Source: Aureococcus anophagefferens
Taxonomy: Eukaryota; Sar; Pelagophyceae; Pelagomonadales; Pelagomonadaceae
DNA: 64,000 bases
Reading direction: 5' to 3'
NCBI RefSeq assembly: GCF_000186865.1
Contig: NW_008705575.1
Coordinates: 739,424-803,423 of the forward strand
Under the pieces are notes generated by a model. It was not told the origin of the DNA. It searched no databases and saw only the letters and a list, made by a program, of their open reading frames with translations. Shown piece after piece: positions 8,346 to 16,714 of the stretch; within the stretch, counting starts at the first letter, position 1, and each line of letters opens with the position of its first letter. A program made the position numbers and the translations under genes.

Positions 8346-9208
8346 CTGGTTGCGAGTTGCAGTCGATACTCTGCCATGTTGACGCTCGGCGTGACATCAC
8401 TTGGTTGACTCCAGACCGCCTCGCCCAGGTTTGGGCACGCGATGCAGCGGTTCCAGGACTTGGCGCGGCGCTCGGTCTGTGGACCATGTCGCGCCTTGGG
8501 CCCGGCTGCGAGTCGCTCGGGAAAGACCATCGGTCGATGGGGAGCAACTTAGTTCGCGTCGGGGCAGCCCGTGGACGTCGAGAACGGCGGTTAACGGTGG
8601 GGGGCGACCGACGAGGGGCTCGCATTAGTGCTGAGGTCCGAGCTGTGCGTGCAACTTCGAAGAGACACCCCCTGGAATGTCCCTCCCGAGGGGGCTGTCC
8701 GGGTTTGCACGCACAGCTCGCCTCATGCATTGCGCGGTGAGCACCGTGTCGCCCGCGGCGCCGCGCGCCTCTCGGAGCCGGTGAGGTGATCTCGATCAAG
8801 TCGGCTCGAGCCGAAGAGCTGCCGCGAGGGCATCTGGTCGCCCCCATGACGAACGATTCCCGACGCTCTGTGACTCGAAGGGGACCGAAAATCGGGTCGG
8901 GGGAAGCTGCCGCGCCTCATTCCACCCCCTGAGGCTGCCCGTTTGCGTCGCCTCGCAATCGTCCGGATGTCGCGTCTTTTCATGTGCCTCACCCACATGT
9001 TTGCGGACCTCAAAGCCACTGGGATCGTTGCACGTCGCTGCATATTCGAGGAGCGCGGGGCCCTCTAAGGTGGAGATTCCATCATCGGCCGCTGAAATAC
9101 TCCTTGCGAGACACCGTCTCTAGCCCTCTAGAAGCTAGGATTTCTTCAAAGTTTGTCTTGGTTTGCAAAAGTTCAAGCGACGGGGTATCCACTGCAACTT
9201 GCAACCAG
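8346..9208. mobile_element. possible non-autonomous element with terminal inverted repeats
   Basis: The 24-bp ends at 8346-8369 and 9185-9208 are inverted copies identical at 22 positions (core CTGGTTGC, AGTTGCAGT, GATAC). They enclose about 815 bp without an ORF. No clear target duplication was found. It could be a MITE-like element or two chance-inserted inverted copies of a short repeat. Confidence 0.4.
8639..8720. repeat. strong inverted repeat (hairpin)
   Basis: Perfect 16-bp arms CGAGCTGTGCGTGCAA (8639-8654) and its complement (8705-8720), with further partial pairing inside (GACACCCCC with GGGGGCTGTC) and outside (GCATTAGTGCTGAGG with CCTCATGCATTGC). Transcribed, it would fold into a stem of roughly 100 nt. 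Confidence 0.7.
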
Positions 9209-9323
9209 CGCGGCGCTGCGGCATCTTTGCGGCACGGTCGCCTCGCTCGCCAAAAACTACAAAGCTGCGGCGCAAAGTCGTCGTCTCGCACCAACTGCCC
9301 CGCGCCCGCTAACGCCGCCGATC

Positions 9324-10073
9324 ATGGCCGCCATGGCCCCGTCGAAGCGCACCTTGGCCCTCTTCGACATTGACGGCACGCTGACGCCCGCGCGCAAGAC
9401 CATCAGCCCCGAGATGCGCGCTTTCATGCAGACGCTGCGCGGGAAGATCACCGTCGGCGTCGTCGGCGGCTCGGACTTCCCGAAGCAGAAGGAGCAGCTC
9501 GGCGAGGACGTGACGTCCCAGTTCGACTACGCCTTCAGCGAGAACGGCCTCATGGCCTTCAAGGGCGAGACGCTCATCGGGCAGGAGAGCTTCGCGGCGA
9601 AGATCGGCGAGGACGAGCTCCAGAAGCTCATCAACTGGGTCCTCGCCTACCTCAGCAAGGTCACGCTCCCCGTGAAGCGCGGCACCTTCATCGAGTTCCG
9701 CACGGGCATGCTGAACATCTCGCCCGTCGGCCGCAACTGCTCGCGCGAGGAGCGGAACGCGTTCGAGGCGTACGACCTCAAGGCGGGCGTCCGCAAGGCC
9801 ATGGTCGCGGCCATGCAGGCCGAGTTCGCCCACCTCAACCTCACCTTCTCCATCGGCGGCCAGATCAGCTTCGACGTCTTCCCCAAGGGCTGGGACAAGA
9901 CGTTCTGCCTCAAGTTCCTCGAGCCCGGCCTCTTCGACGAGGTCCACTTCTTCGGCGACAAGACCTTCGAGGGCGGCAACGACTTCGAGATCTTCTCCCA
10001 CCCGGACGTCAAGGGCCACACCGTCGTCTCCCCCGAGGACACCAAGGCCCAGTGCACGGCCCTCTTCCTCTAA
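9324..10073 (+). CDS. PMM: phosphomannomutase
   Basis: A 249-residue eukaryotic phosphomannomutase of the HAD superfamily. It converts mannose-6-phosphate and mannose-1-phosphate, feeding GDP-mannose for N-glycosylation and polysaccharides. The catalytic aspartates are in [14 protein letters not shown]. Other family blocks are [70 protein letters not shown] and [17 protein letters not shown]. Length matches the family (about 245-250). The ATG at 9324 gives the expected short leader; no targeting peptide, so cytosolic. It sits beside a run of secretory glycan-modifying genes, which is suggestive but may be chance. Confidence 0.97.
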   Translation: MAAMAPSKRTLALFDIDGTLTPARKTISPEMRAFMQTLRGKITVGVVGGSDFPKQKEQLGEDVTSQFDYAFSENGLMAFKGETLIGQESFAAKIGEDELQKLINWVLAYLSKVTLPVKRGTFIEFRTGMLNISPVGRNCSREERNAFEAYDLKAGVRKAMVAAMQAEFAHLNLTFSIGGQISFDVFPKGWDKTFCLKFLEPGLFDEVHFFGDKTFEGGNDFEIFSHPDVKGHTVVSPEDTKAQCTALFL

Positions 10074-10146
10074 GAAGCTGCGGCCGAGCTCGAGCTCGAG
10101 CGGTTGTGTGTGTCGCTCTCGCGAGCTCGAGGCACAGCGGTCCCGT

Positions 10147-11227
10147 TTACACCGCCGCGGAGCTCCGCGACGCGAAGGGCCGCGCGACGGCCAGCGGGCC
10201 CGTGCGCACGTAGCACGCGTCGTTCCGCGCGTCGCCGAGGAAGCCCGGCGCCTCTTCGTAGCCGAGGGCGACGAGCGCGGCGTCGACGGCGGCGCGCTTC
10301 TCCCGCTGGTTGCTCTCGCAGTAGTTCTTCTCGAAGACGACGACGTCCGGCCGCACGTCGTCGAAGGGGAACCGCAGCAGCAGGTCGCAGTCCATGCTCT
10401 CGACGTCGAGCAGGAGGAGCCCGACGGCGTCGCCCCCGTGCGTCGTCAGCAGCGTCGCCCAGTCGAAGCCCGGCACCGTGCGCCGGACGATGGGCGCCGT
10501 GCCGTTGCGGATGAAGCCCACGTGCCAGCCGACGAACGTGCGGTTCGTGCTCGCGAAGAGCGACGACGCGTCGTAATCCTCCAAGCACTTGTCGCTCGCT
10601 TCCATATCGTCGTCGTTCTCGGCCTCGCCGCAGCGCCGCAGGTCGTAGAACGTCGCCGGGCCCGGCGTTTCGACGACGGCGCCGTGCACGTAGCTGACGC
10701 GCGCCTCCACGCCCCGGTAGTTGGCGACGAGCGCCTCGAAGTTGGCCTGTATGGGCTCGACGAGCACGGCGCGCGCCCAGTAGGGGGCGGCGCGGCGCAG
10801 CCAGGCGAAGACCGGGTCCCCCGCGTGGCCCGCACTGACGCGCGACTCGCCGACGTTCGCGCCGACCTGCAGCAGGTCGACGGGATGGCCGCCGTTGCCG
10901 CAGCTCGCGCGCAGCCGCTCGCGCGCGACGCGCGCGAGGCCGTCGGCGGCGCAGAGAGCGTCGCCCGCGGCGCAGCCGAGGCCCAGCGCGAAGCCGCGCT
11001 TCTGGAAGAGCCGCACGTGGGCGAGGGCCTGGCCGACGACGCTGCTGCCGTTGCGGAACAGCAGCGATGCTTTGCTGCCGTCCAACGTGATGTCGACCTA
11101 AGGACGGCGCGGTGGTGTGGCATGCTCGAAAAGAAACGACGTTCGGGCGCCGGCGCCGCGCGGACACACCGCAGCCGGACGCGGTAGCGAGCGTCAGCGC
11201 GAGGGCGACGAGGGAGCGCTGTGCCAT
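10147..11227 (-). CDS. secreted FkbM-type methyltransferase
   Basis: Two exons, 11168-11227 and 10147-11097, with a 70-bp intron (11098-11167) bounded by GTGTCC and CCTTAG; the join is in frame and gives 336 residues. Exon 1 is almost exactly a signal peptide (MAQRSLVALALTLATASGCG). The mature part has class I methyltransferase/FkbM features: VDLLQVGANVGES, ARAVLVEPIQANFEALVANY, YVHGAVV and LLLLDVESMDCDLLLRFPF, followed by PDVVVFEKNYCE. FkbM enzymes O-methylate sugars and natural products; substrate here is unknown but the leader places it in the secretory pathway. Intron evidence is the signal peptide in one frame and the catalytic domain in the next. Confidence 0.75.
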
Positions 11228-11294
11228 CGGGCAGCCTTAGCAACACGGTGCAAGGAAGTGTGCAAGGTCGCGAAGTTGAAGTCGAAAAATTAGG

Positions 11295-12611
11295 TCAAGT
11301 CTCTCTACCGGGCCTCAGGTAGGAGCCCACGGCGATCATGCTGCGGCGGTTGTGGACCTCGCCCAGGTGCTCCTCCGCCGCCTCGGGGCACAGGGCCCAG
11401 TTCTCCGCCTCGATCATGCGATTGTCGCCGTCGATGTCCGAGTTGGGCGCGTGGGCGATGACCTCGGTCCAGTTCGCGGCCTTGGTGCCCAAGGCGAGGA
11501 GCGACTCGGCGTCGTCGGGCTCGTCGCCGCTCGCGAGGCAGAAGGCGGGGCAGCAGATCTCGTGCGCGTTCGCCGGGCGCGCGAGGGCGCAGCCGCAGAA
11601 TTCGTCGCTCAGGCGCGGCGCGCAGCGCCGCACGGGGGGCAGGACGCACCTGCGATGCTGCGCGTGGACGCGCTCGTGCTCCGCGAGGAGCCCGGCCTCG
11701 CGCGCGGCGTCCCACGCGGCCGTGATGACGCGCTGGAACTCGTGGTCGTCGCCGAGGTCGTCGACGACGACGCGGTTCCACGACGGATCGGCGAGCCGGG
11801 CCATGTGCTCGAGGTCCCGCGTCACGGCGCCGTCCGTGTGGCCGCCGTCCACGAAGAGCACGTGGCAGCGCACGTCCGGGAGCATCGCGGCGAACGACGG
11901 CACGGACGACGCCGAGTCGCCGAGCAGCAGCGCGAGGCGCCCGGGGAACCGCTCGGCGAGGTAGTCCGCGGCGAGGGAAGAGAAGAGGACCCAGCGGCTC
12001 GGGTCCCGGGCATGGGGGTGCATGTTGCCCACGTCGAAGGCGAAGACGCGGCTGTCCGGCCGCGCCGCGAGCCAGTTGAGCGCGCTGTGGCCGGCGTTGA
12101 AGCCGATCTCGCAGACGGTCGGGTTCGCCGGCGCGCCGTCGAGCACGCGCTGGAGCACGGCGACCTTCTCGTGGTACGTGCCCGTGTGGCCCTCGAGGAC
12201 GTCGAAGTCCACGCCGCGGCTCCGCAGGTGCCGCTCGAGGCCCATGGCGGCCTCGTAGTACTCGAGCAGCCGCACGTTCCGCGTCGCCGCGAGGAGGGCC
12301 GTCCGGCAGCCCTCCTCCTGGGCGACCCCCACGCCCAGGAACTCGTCGCAGACCCGCCGCGGCAACGTCGCGAGCTCGCCGAGGTCCGACCCGTTGATGC
12401 GCAGCAGCATGGGCCGCCCGTCCATGGTGAGCGACAGGCGCGACGCGCCACGCCTCACCGGGGCGCTGCCGTTCATCTTCCGCCACCACCGCGCCGCCGC
12501 ATCAGGCGGAGCCGGGTCCCCGCGCACGCCAACGAGGACGACCAGCACCAATCCAGCGAGGCGCATCATGCTGCCAGGAGATGCTGCCAGGAAGAAGTCC
12601 AGGAAGGCCAT
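11295..12611 (-). CDS. secreted class I methyltransferase (Methyltransf_24-like)
   Basis: A 438-residue protein with a hydrophobic leader (MMRLAGLVLVVLVGVRGDP). The second Met, at 12569, gives a cleaner signal peptide than the first at 12611. The SAM-binding motif is PTVCEIGFNAGHSALNWL, then RVFAFDVG, CHVLFVDGGHTDG (acidic loop) and NRVVVDDLGDD. The C-terminal third is Cys-rich (CCPAFCLAS and neighbours), consistent with disulfide bonding in the secretory pathway. Substrate unknown. It lies between another secreted methyltransferase and a glycosyltransferase/dioxygenase fusion on the same strand. Confidence 0.8.
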   Translation of the reverse strand: MAFLDFFLAASPGSMMRLAGLVLVVLVGVRGDPAPPDAAARWWRKMNGSAPVRRGASRLSLTMDGRPMLLRINGSDLGELATLPRRVCDEFLGVGVAQEEGCRTALLAATRNVRLLEYYEAAMGLERHLRSRGVDFDVLEGHTGTYHEKVAVLQRVLDGAPANPTVCEIGFNAGHSALNWLAARPDSRVFAFDVGNMHPHARDPSRWVLFSSLAADYLAERFPGRLALLLGDSASSVPSFAAMLPDVRCHVLFVDGGHTDGAVTRDLEHMARLADPSWNRVVVDDLGDDHEFQRVITAAWDAAREAGLLAEHERVHAQHRRCVLPPVRRCAPRLSDEFCGCALARPANAHEICCPAFCLASGDEPDDAESLLALGTKAANWTEVIAHAPNSDIDGDNRMIEAENWALCPEAAEEHLGEVHNRRSMIAVGSYLRPGRET

Positions 12612-12703
12612 AATTAAAGCCGTTCATGCAGTGCGTTCATGTTGTTGAGTACGGCGTTGAACCGGGTAATATAATACTCGCCTCCCCCGGTCATCACCAC
12701 ACA

Positions 12704-15526
12704 TTACAAATAGAGGCGCCTCGACAGGAGGAGCTCGCGCGCCCGCGCGCGCCCGACGACGAGCTCGAGCTCGACCCGCGAGAACGCGCGAGGCGGCGCG
12801 CGGTCGTAGCCCGCGTAGCCGTCGTAGTCCGGGAGCGCGACGGCCCGGCCGCCGACGGGCCAGTGGCCCGTCGCGGCGCCGCGCCGCGCGGCGTCGAGCC
12901 GGCGCTCCAGATCCGCGACGGTCGCGGCCGCCGCCGGCGCCATGCACGCGAATACCGACAGGCGCGACACCGCCGCCTTGTCCCAGGGCGAGCGCCGCGC
13001 GGCCCCGCGCAGGGGCGCGTGGACCGCGTGGGCCAGCCTCGAATCCCAGAGGACGAGGTCGCCCGCGTCGGCCTCGACCAAGACCCGGTCGAGGCCGCGG
13101 AGCGCGTCGTCGCCGTTGGGCACGGGCATGAGCCACGAGCCGCCGTTCACGTCGCCGTGGCGGTCCACGAGGGCGTCGTGGACCGCGTGGCTCCCCCGGA
13201 TGGCCATGAAGCCGCCCGTGGCCGCGGTCTGGTCCGTGAGGAGGAGCATGCCCTGTATCGCTCTCTCGTCCGCGTTGCCGTCCGTGTGCAGGAACGACCC
13301 CGCGAGGGGCCGCGGCCGCCGCGCCGTCTCCGACAGGAGCGCCGACGCGCCGTCGAAGGACGTGACGAGGTCGTCGTCGCCGTAGAGGCTCGCGTAGGCG
13401 TCGCGGACGCGCGTCGCCGACCGCGCGGACCAGAGCGCGTCCGAGTGCGCGAGGCCCGCGACCCTGAGCGCGCCCCGGGGCTCGCTGATGCGCCGCAGGC
13501 TCGCGGGCCGGGTCCGCGCGACGGGCGCGCGCGCCTCGAGAAAGTCCCAGAGGTCCGCGGTGATGTTCGCGACCGCCGCCGGCGTCGCCGCGCGGCGGAC
13601 GACGGCGTAGCCGTCCGTCGCGAGCGCGGCGCGCAGGCCCGCGGCGTCGCCGGCGTCGAAGGCGCGCGGCCTCGCCGCGACGACGTCGGGCGGCGCCGAG
13701 GCGTTCGCGTCGAGGAGCGCGCGCAACACCGCGGCCTCGACGCAGCCGCCGTCGCCGTCGCCGCAGCCCGCGCCCGCGGCGGCCCCCGCGGCCGCGGCGG
13801 CGGCGGCGGCCGCCGCGGCGAGCGCGCCGCGCGTCCGGTTCTCCGGGGTGACGACGACGACGTCGTCGTCGACGGCGAGCCTGACCGCGACGCCGTGGCC
13901 GCAGCGCGCGGGCCAGGCCATGGCGTTTTCCGCGTCGCAGACGTCGACAATTGCGCCCGTCGGCGACACTAGCCGCTCCGCGTCCGCGGCCGCGCCGTCG
14001 ATGGCGGCGTCGACGGGCGCGGCCTCGCGGTGGTACGGCCGCCGCGCGGCCCGCGCCGGGATCCGGCCGGCGACGTCGGAGTCGTCCGTCGCGTCCCGGA
14101 CGTAGGGGAAGCGCCGCGTCGACAGCTCCGTGGCCTGGGAGTTGCGCAATATCGCCGGCGGCGCGCAGGCGCGGAGGCCCGCGCCGAAGACGAGGAAAGC
14201 CACGAACAGCTCGGAGTTGAACGCTTCTATGTAGTCCGTCCGCAGCGCGGGGTCGTCGCCGGCGCGGCGCGCCGGCGCGCCGCGCGGCAGCCGTCTGAGC
14301 GCGTCGAGGTGGTCGCGGGCCGCGGACTTGAGCTCGACGGGCGTCCGCGGAGGCGCGTCGACGCCCGGGCCGGCGCCGCCGGCGCCGAAGACCGCGACGG
14401 GCAGCGGGAGCCACCACCACTTGAGGCCCGTCAGGTCCGACGCGAGGACCAGGTCCCAGTCCACGGGCTCGTAGAGGGGCGACCCGTCGGGCGCGCGCGG
14501 CGGCCGGAACGTCGCCTCCGCCCGGTCCCTCGCGCCGTCGAACGCGCGCGAAAACTCCGCCGGTCCGCCGTAGAACACGAAGTCGCTCCGGCAGTGGATC
14601 GCCCCCGGCGCGGCCCGCAGGTCCGCGTAGGGGAAGGGCACGTGCTCGTCGAGGTCCGCGCGCGTGCGCACGACGACGTCGAAGGCGGCTAGATCCTCCC
14701 AGAACGCGTCCAACGCGAGATCCAGGAGCGCCCACTGCCAGAACCCGCCGTGGACCTCCGTGTTGTTGTGTTCGGCGTCGCGCGCCGCTTGCGCCGCCTC
14801 GCCGGGCGCGTAGGTGGCGCGCGACCGGGCGACCTGCGCGACGCCGCGCGCGCGGAGCTCGGCTTCGAGGATCGCGGGATCCGCCGCGACTATGCGCTCC
14901 GGGGCCGTCAGGTCGCGCGCGGCGGCCTCGAACCTGGCGTGCGTCGCGACGAAGACCGTCGTGCCCGCCAGGTCCCGTTGGAACTTGGCGAGGTGCGCCG
15001 CGTCGAGCAGCCGGAGCTCGCCCGTGACGACGACCGCGACGCGGACGGCCGGCGTGTCCGCGGCGCGGCGCGGCGCGCAGCGGCTCGCGAAGTCCGTCCC
15101 GCGCCGGAAGGCGGCCGTGAGGGCGGCGTCCCCGTCGTAGTCAAGCGGGTTGCCCCAGTGGTCCTCGCTCACGCGCTCCAGCGGGAAGGACCCGAAGTGC
15201 GCGACCTGGAAGCGTTCGCCCGCGGCCGCCGCGGCCGCGAGCGCCGCCGCGACCGTGGCCTCGCACGCGTCGTCCTCCCACTTGGCCTCGTCGCAGAAGT
15301 GCGCCGCCGCCAGCCGTCGCGTCGGCTCGTCGGCGGGGATCTCGAGGAAGGCGTCGACGGGCGCCCAAATCAAGTTGGGGTCCGTGCCCGTCTCCCACGT
15401 CGCGTCGACGACGAGGCCGTCGATGGCGATGGTCTGCGTGTGCGTGGCGCCGGCGGCGAGCGCGATGGTGCAGGCGGCGAAGCACCCTCGCGCCATGTGG
15501 AGAGCTAGTGGGCTGCCGCCATACAA
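12704..15526 (-). CDS. glycosyltransferase-like plus phytanoyl-CoA-dioxygenase-like fusion
   Basis: A 940-residue secretory protein with two enzymatic halves. After a leader (MARGCFAACTIALAAGAT; the ATG at 15496 fits better than 15526) comes a glycosyltransferase-like region at about residues 160-350: RVAVVVTGELRLLDAAHL, then FDVVVRTRADLDEHVPFPY, with the D-x-D-like RADLD. The C-terminal region, about 640-930, resembles the Fe(II)/2-oxoglutarate PhyH family: DGYAVV, FLHTDGNADERAIQGMLLL (H-x-D metal pair), GGFMAIRGSHAVHD, GDLVLWDSRLAHAVHAPL (distal His). Linker is Ala-rich. The same two domains occur in reverse order in the gene starting at 16715. Likely role: building and hydroxylating a secreted glycan or glycopeptide (inference). 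Confidence 0.75.
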   Translation of the reverse strand: MYGGSPLALHMARGCFAACTIALAAGATHTQTIAIDGLVVDATWETGTDPNLIWAPVDAFLEIPADEPTRRLAAAHFCDEAKWEDDACEATVAAALAAAAAAGERFQVAHFGSFPLERVSEDHWGNPLDYDGDAALTAAFRRGTDFASRCAPRRAADTPAVRVAVVVTGELRLLDAAHLAKFQRDLAGTTVFVATHARFEAAARDLTAPERIVAADPAILEAELRARGVAQVARSRATYAPGEAAQAARDAEHNNTEVHGGFWQWALLDLALDAFWEDLAAFDVVVRTRADLDEHVPFPYADLRAAPGAIHCRSDFVFYGGPAEFSRAFDGARDRAEATFRPPRAPDGSPLYEPVDWDLVLASDLTGLKWWWLPLPVAVFGAGGAGPGVDAPPRTPVELKSAARDHLDALRRLPRGAPARRAGDDPALRTDYIEAFNSELFVAFLVFGAGLRACAPPAILRNSQATELSTRRFPYVRDATDDSDVAGRIPARAARRPYHREAAPVDAAIDGAAADAERLVSPTGAIVDVCDAENAMAWPARCGHGVAVRLAVDDDVVVVTPENRTRGALAAAAAAAAAAAGAAAGAGCGDGDGGCVEAAVLRALLDANASAPPDVVAARPRAFDAGDAAGLRAALATDGYAVVRRAATPAAVANITADLWDFLEARAPVARTRPASLRRISEPRGALRVAGLAHSDALWSARSATRVRDAYASLYGDDDLVTSFDGASALLSETARRPRPLAGSFLHTDGNADERAIQGMLLLTDQTAATGGFMAIRGSHAVHDALVDRHGDVNGGSWLMPVPNGDDALRGLDRVLVEADAGDLVLWDSRLAHAVHAPLRGAARRSPWDKAAVSRLSVFACMAPAAAATVADLERRLDAARRGAATGHWPVGGRAVALPDYDGYAGYDRAPPRAFSRVELELVVGRARARELLLSRRLYL

Positions 15527-15632
15527 TTGTAGGCCTATTGTTTAAGTGTAATCTTAAATGTTGAAGTCCCCTGGAGAGTTGAATCACCGCGTGACACATC
15601 CGGGCGCCGGCGGGGCGCGTTACGCCGGCCCG

Positions 15633-16664
15633 CTAGAACGTCGGGCAGCCCGGGGCGAACCTCGGTTTCGTGGCCTGGAAGAAGATCCACTGGCCGGCGA
15701 AGCGCTCGGCGCCCGGCCCCGAGGGCCGGATCCGGTAGCGGAAGTCGACGTAGCCGATGGCCTCGAGGTCGCGCCGCAGGTCGTCCGGGTCCTCGACGCG
15801 CGTGTCGTGGGCGTCGGTGACGCGGAGGTCGTTGTGGTAGTCCACGGTGATCGGCGGGTCGACGACGGACGGCCCGAAGCCCATCTGCTTGCTGATGCGC
15901 CCGCCGCAGCGCAGGACGCGGTAGAACTCCTCGAAGAGGGGGTAGCGGATGCTGTGGAAGGTGATGTGCTGCATGACGATGGTGCTGAAGACGACGTCGT
16001 AGAAGCCCGACGGCACGTTCGCGAGGTCGCGGCCGTCGCAGTGGTAGAGGCGGTAGTCCGCCACGCCCCTGGCCCGCAGGTAGCGGTCCGCGTTCTCCAA
16101 GTTCGTCTTCGCGATGTCGACGCCGTCGACGCGCGCGAAGCGCTCGTGCCACTTCTCCATGTTCCGGCCCGGGCCCGTGCCGAAGTCGAGCGCGACCATG
16201 GCGCGCGTCGCGTGCTCGTCGAGGCCCTCCCAGAGCAGCGCCATGTCGGGCCAGGCGTTGTGCTCGTAGAACGTGCCCAGGCCGACGACGACGTCCGCCG
16301 TCACCGTGCCGTCGGCCTCCATCGCGTGGCGCGACGCGAGGTCGTCGTAGACGCGCTGGCTCTGCTCCGCGTAGAGCCGGCTCGCCGCGTCGGCCTCGTC
16401 CTGCTTCGCCGCCATGGCCTCGGCCAGGCGCCGCGCGACGCAGGAGCTCCTGCACACCTGGCCGTCGGCGCCGACCAGCTCCGGGATCGCCTCGGCGACG
16501 ATGAAGTCGTAGGCGATGGCCTCGAGCCGCGCCGCGTCGTCGCCGCCGCCGAACTCGACGGTCGCGTCGCGGCCGTCGAGCTCCACCGCCATGGACAGCA
16601 GGCCCACGCAGGCGGGCAGGGACGCGACGAGCGCCAGGCCGGCGGCGACGCGGCTGCCCATCAT
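15633..16664 (-). CDS. secreted SAM-dependent methyltransferase
   Basis: A 343-residue class I methyltransferase with an N-terminal signal peptide (MMGSRVAAGLALVASLPAC). Motif I is ALDFGTGPGRNMEKW; then VDGVDIAKTNLENA (acidic residue binding the SAM ribose), YHCDGRDL and YDVVFSTIVMQHI, and LRCGGRISKQMGF. It resembles Methyltransf_11/25 enzymes acting on small molecules or sugars. A short Cys pair (CRSSC) near residue 70 suits an oxidising compartment. It starts only 50 bp from the divergent gene at 16715, so a shared promoter is likely. Confidence 0.85.
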   Translation of the reverse strand: MMGSRVAAGLALVASLPACVGLLSMAVELDGRDATVEFGGGDDAARLEAIAYDFIVAEAIPELVGADGQVCRSSCVARRLAEAMAAKQDEADAASRLYAEQSQRVYDDLASRHAMEADGTVTADVVVGLGTFYEHNAWPDMALLWEGLDEHATRAMVALDFGTGPGRNMEKWHERFARVDGVDIAKTNLENADRYLRARGVADYRLYHCDGRDLANVPSGFYDVVFSTIVMQHITFHSIRYPLFEEFYRVLRCGGRISKQMGFGPSVVDPPITVDYHNDLRVTDAHDTRVEDPDDLRRDLEAIGYVDFRYRIRPSGPGAERFAGQWIFFQATKPRFAPGCPTF

Positions 16665-16714
16665 GGCGTTGATGATGCCGTTCGCGATGGAACGATGGCT
16701 GCCATAGCTACGCG

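Larger units (their letters stand above)
8268..9323. other. 1.06-kb gene-free gap with repeats
   Basis: Between two divergent genes. No coding stretch with the GC3 pattern of neighbours. It contains a tandem GGGGTCTGATT pair near 8312, a long inverted-repeat pair (8346-8369 and 9185-9208), a hairpin (8622-8735) and a dispersed repeat (8851-8975). It also must hold the phosphomannomutase promoter. Confidence 0.6.
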
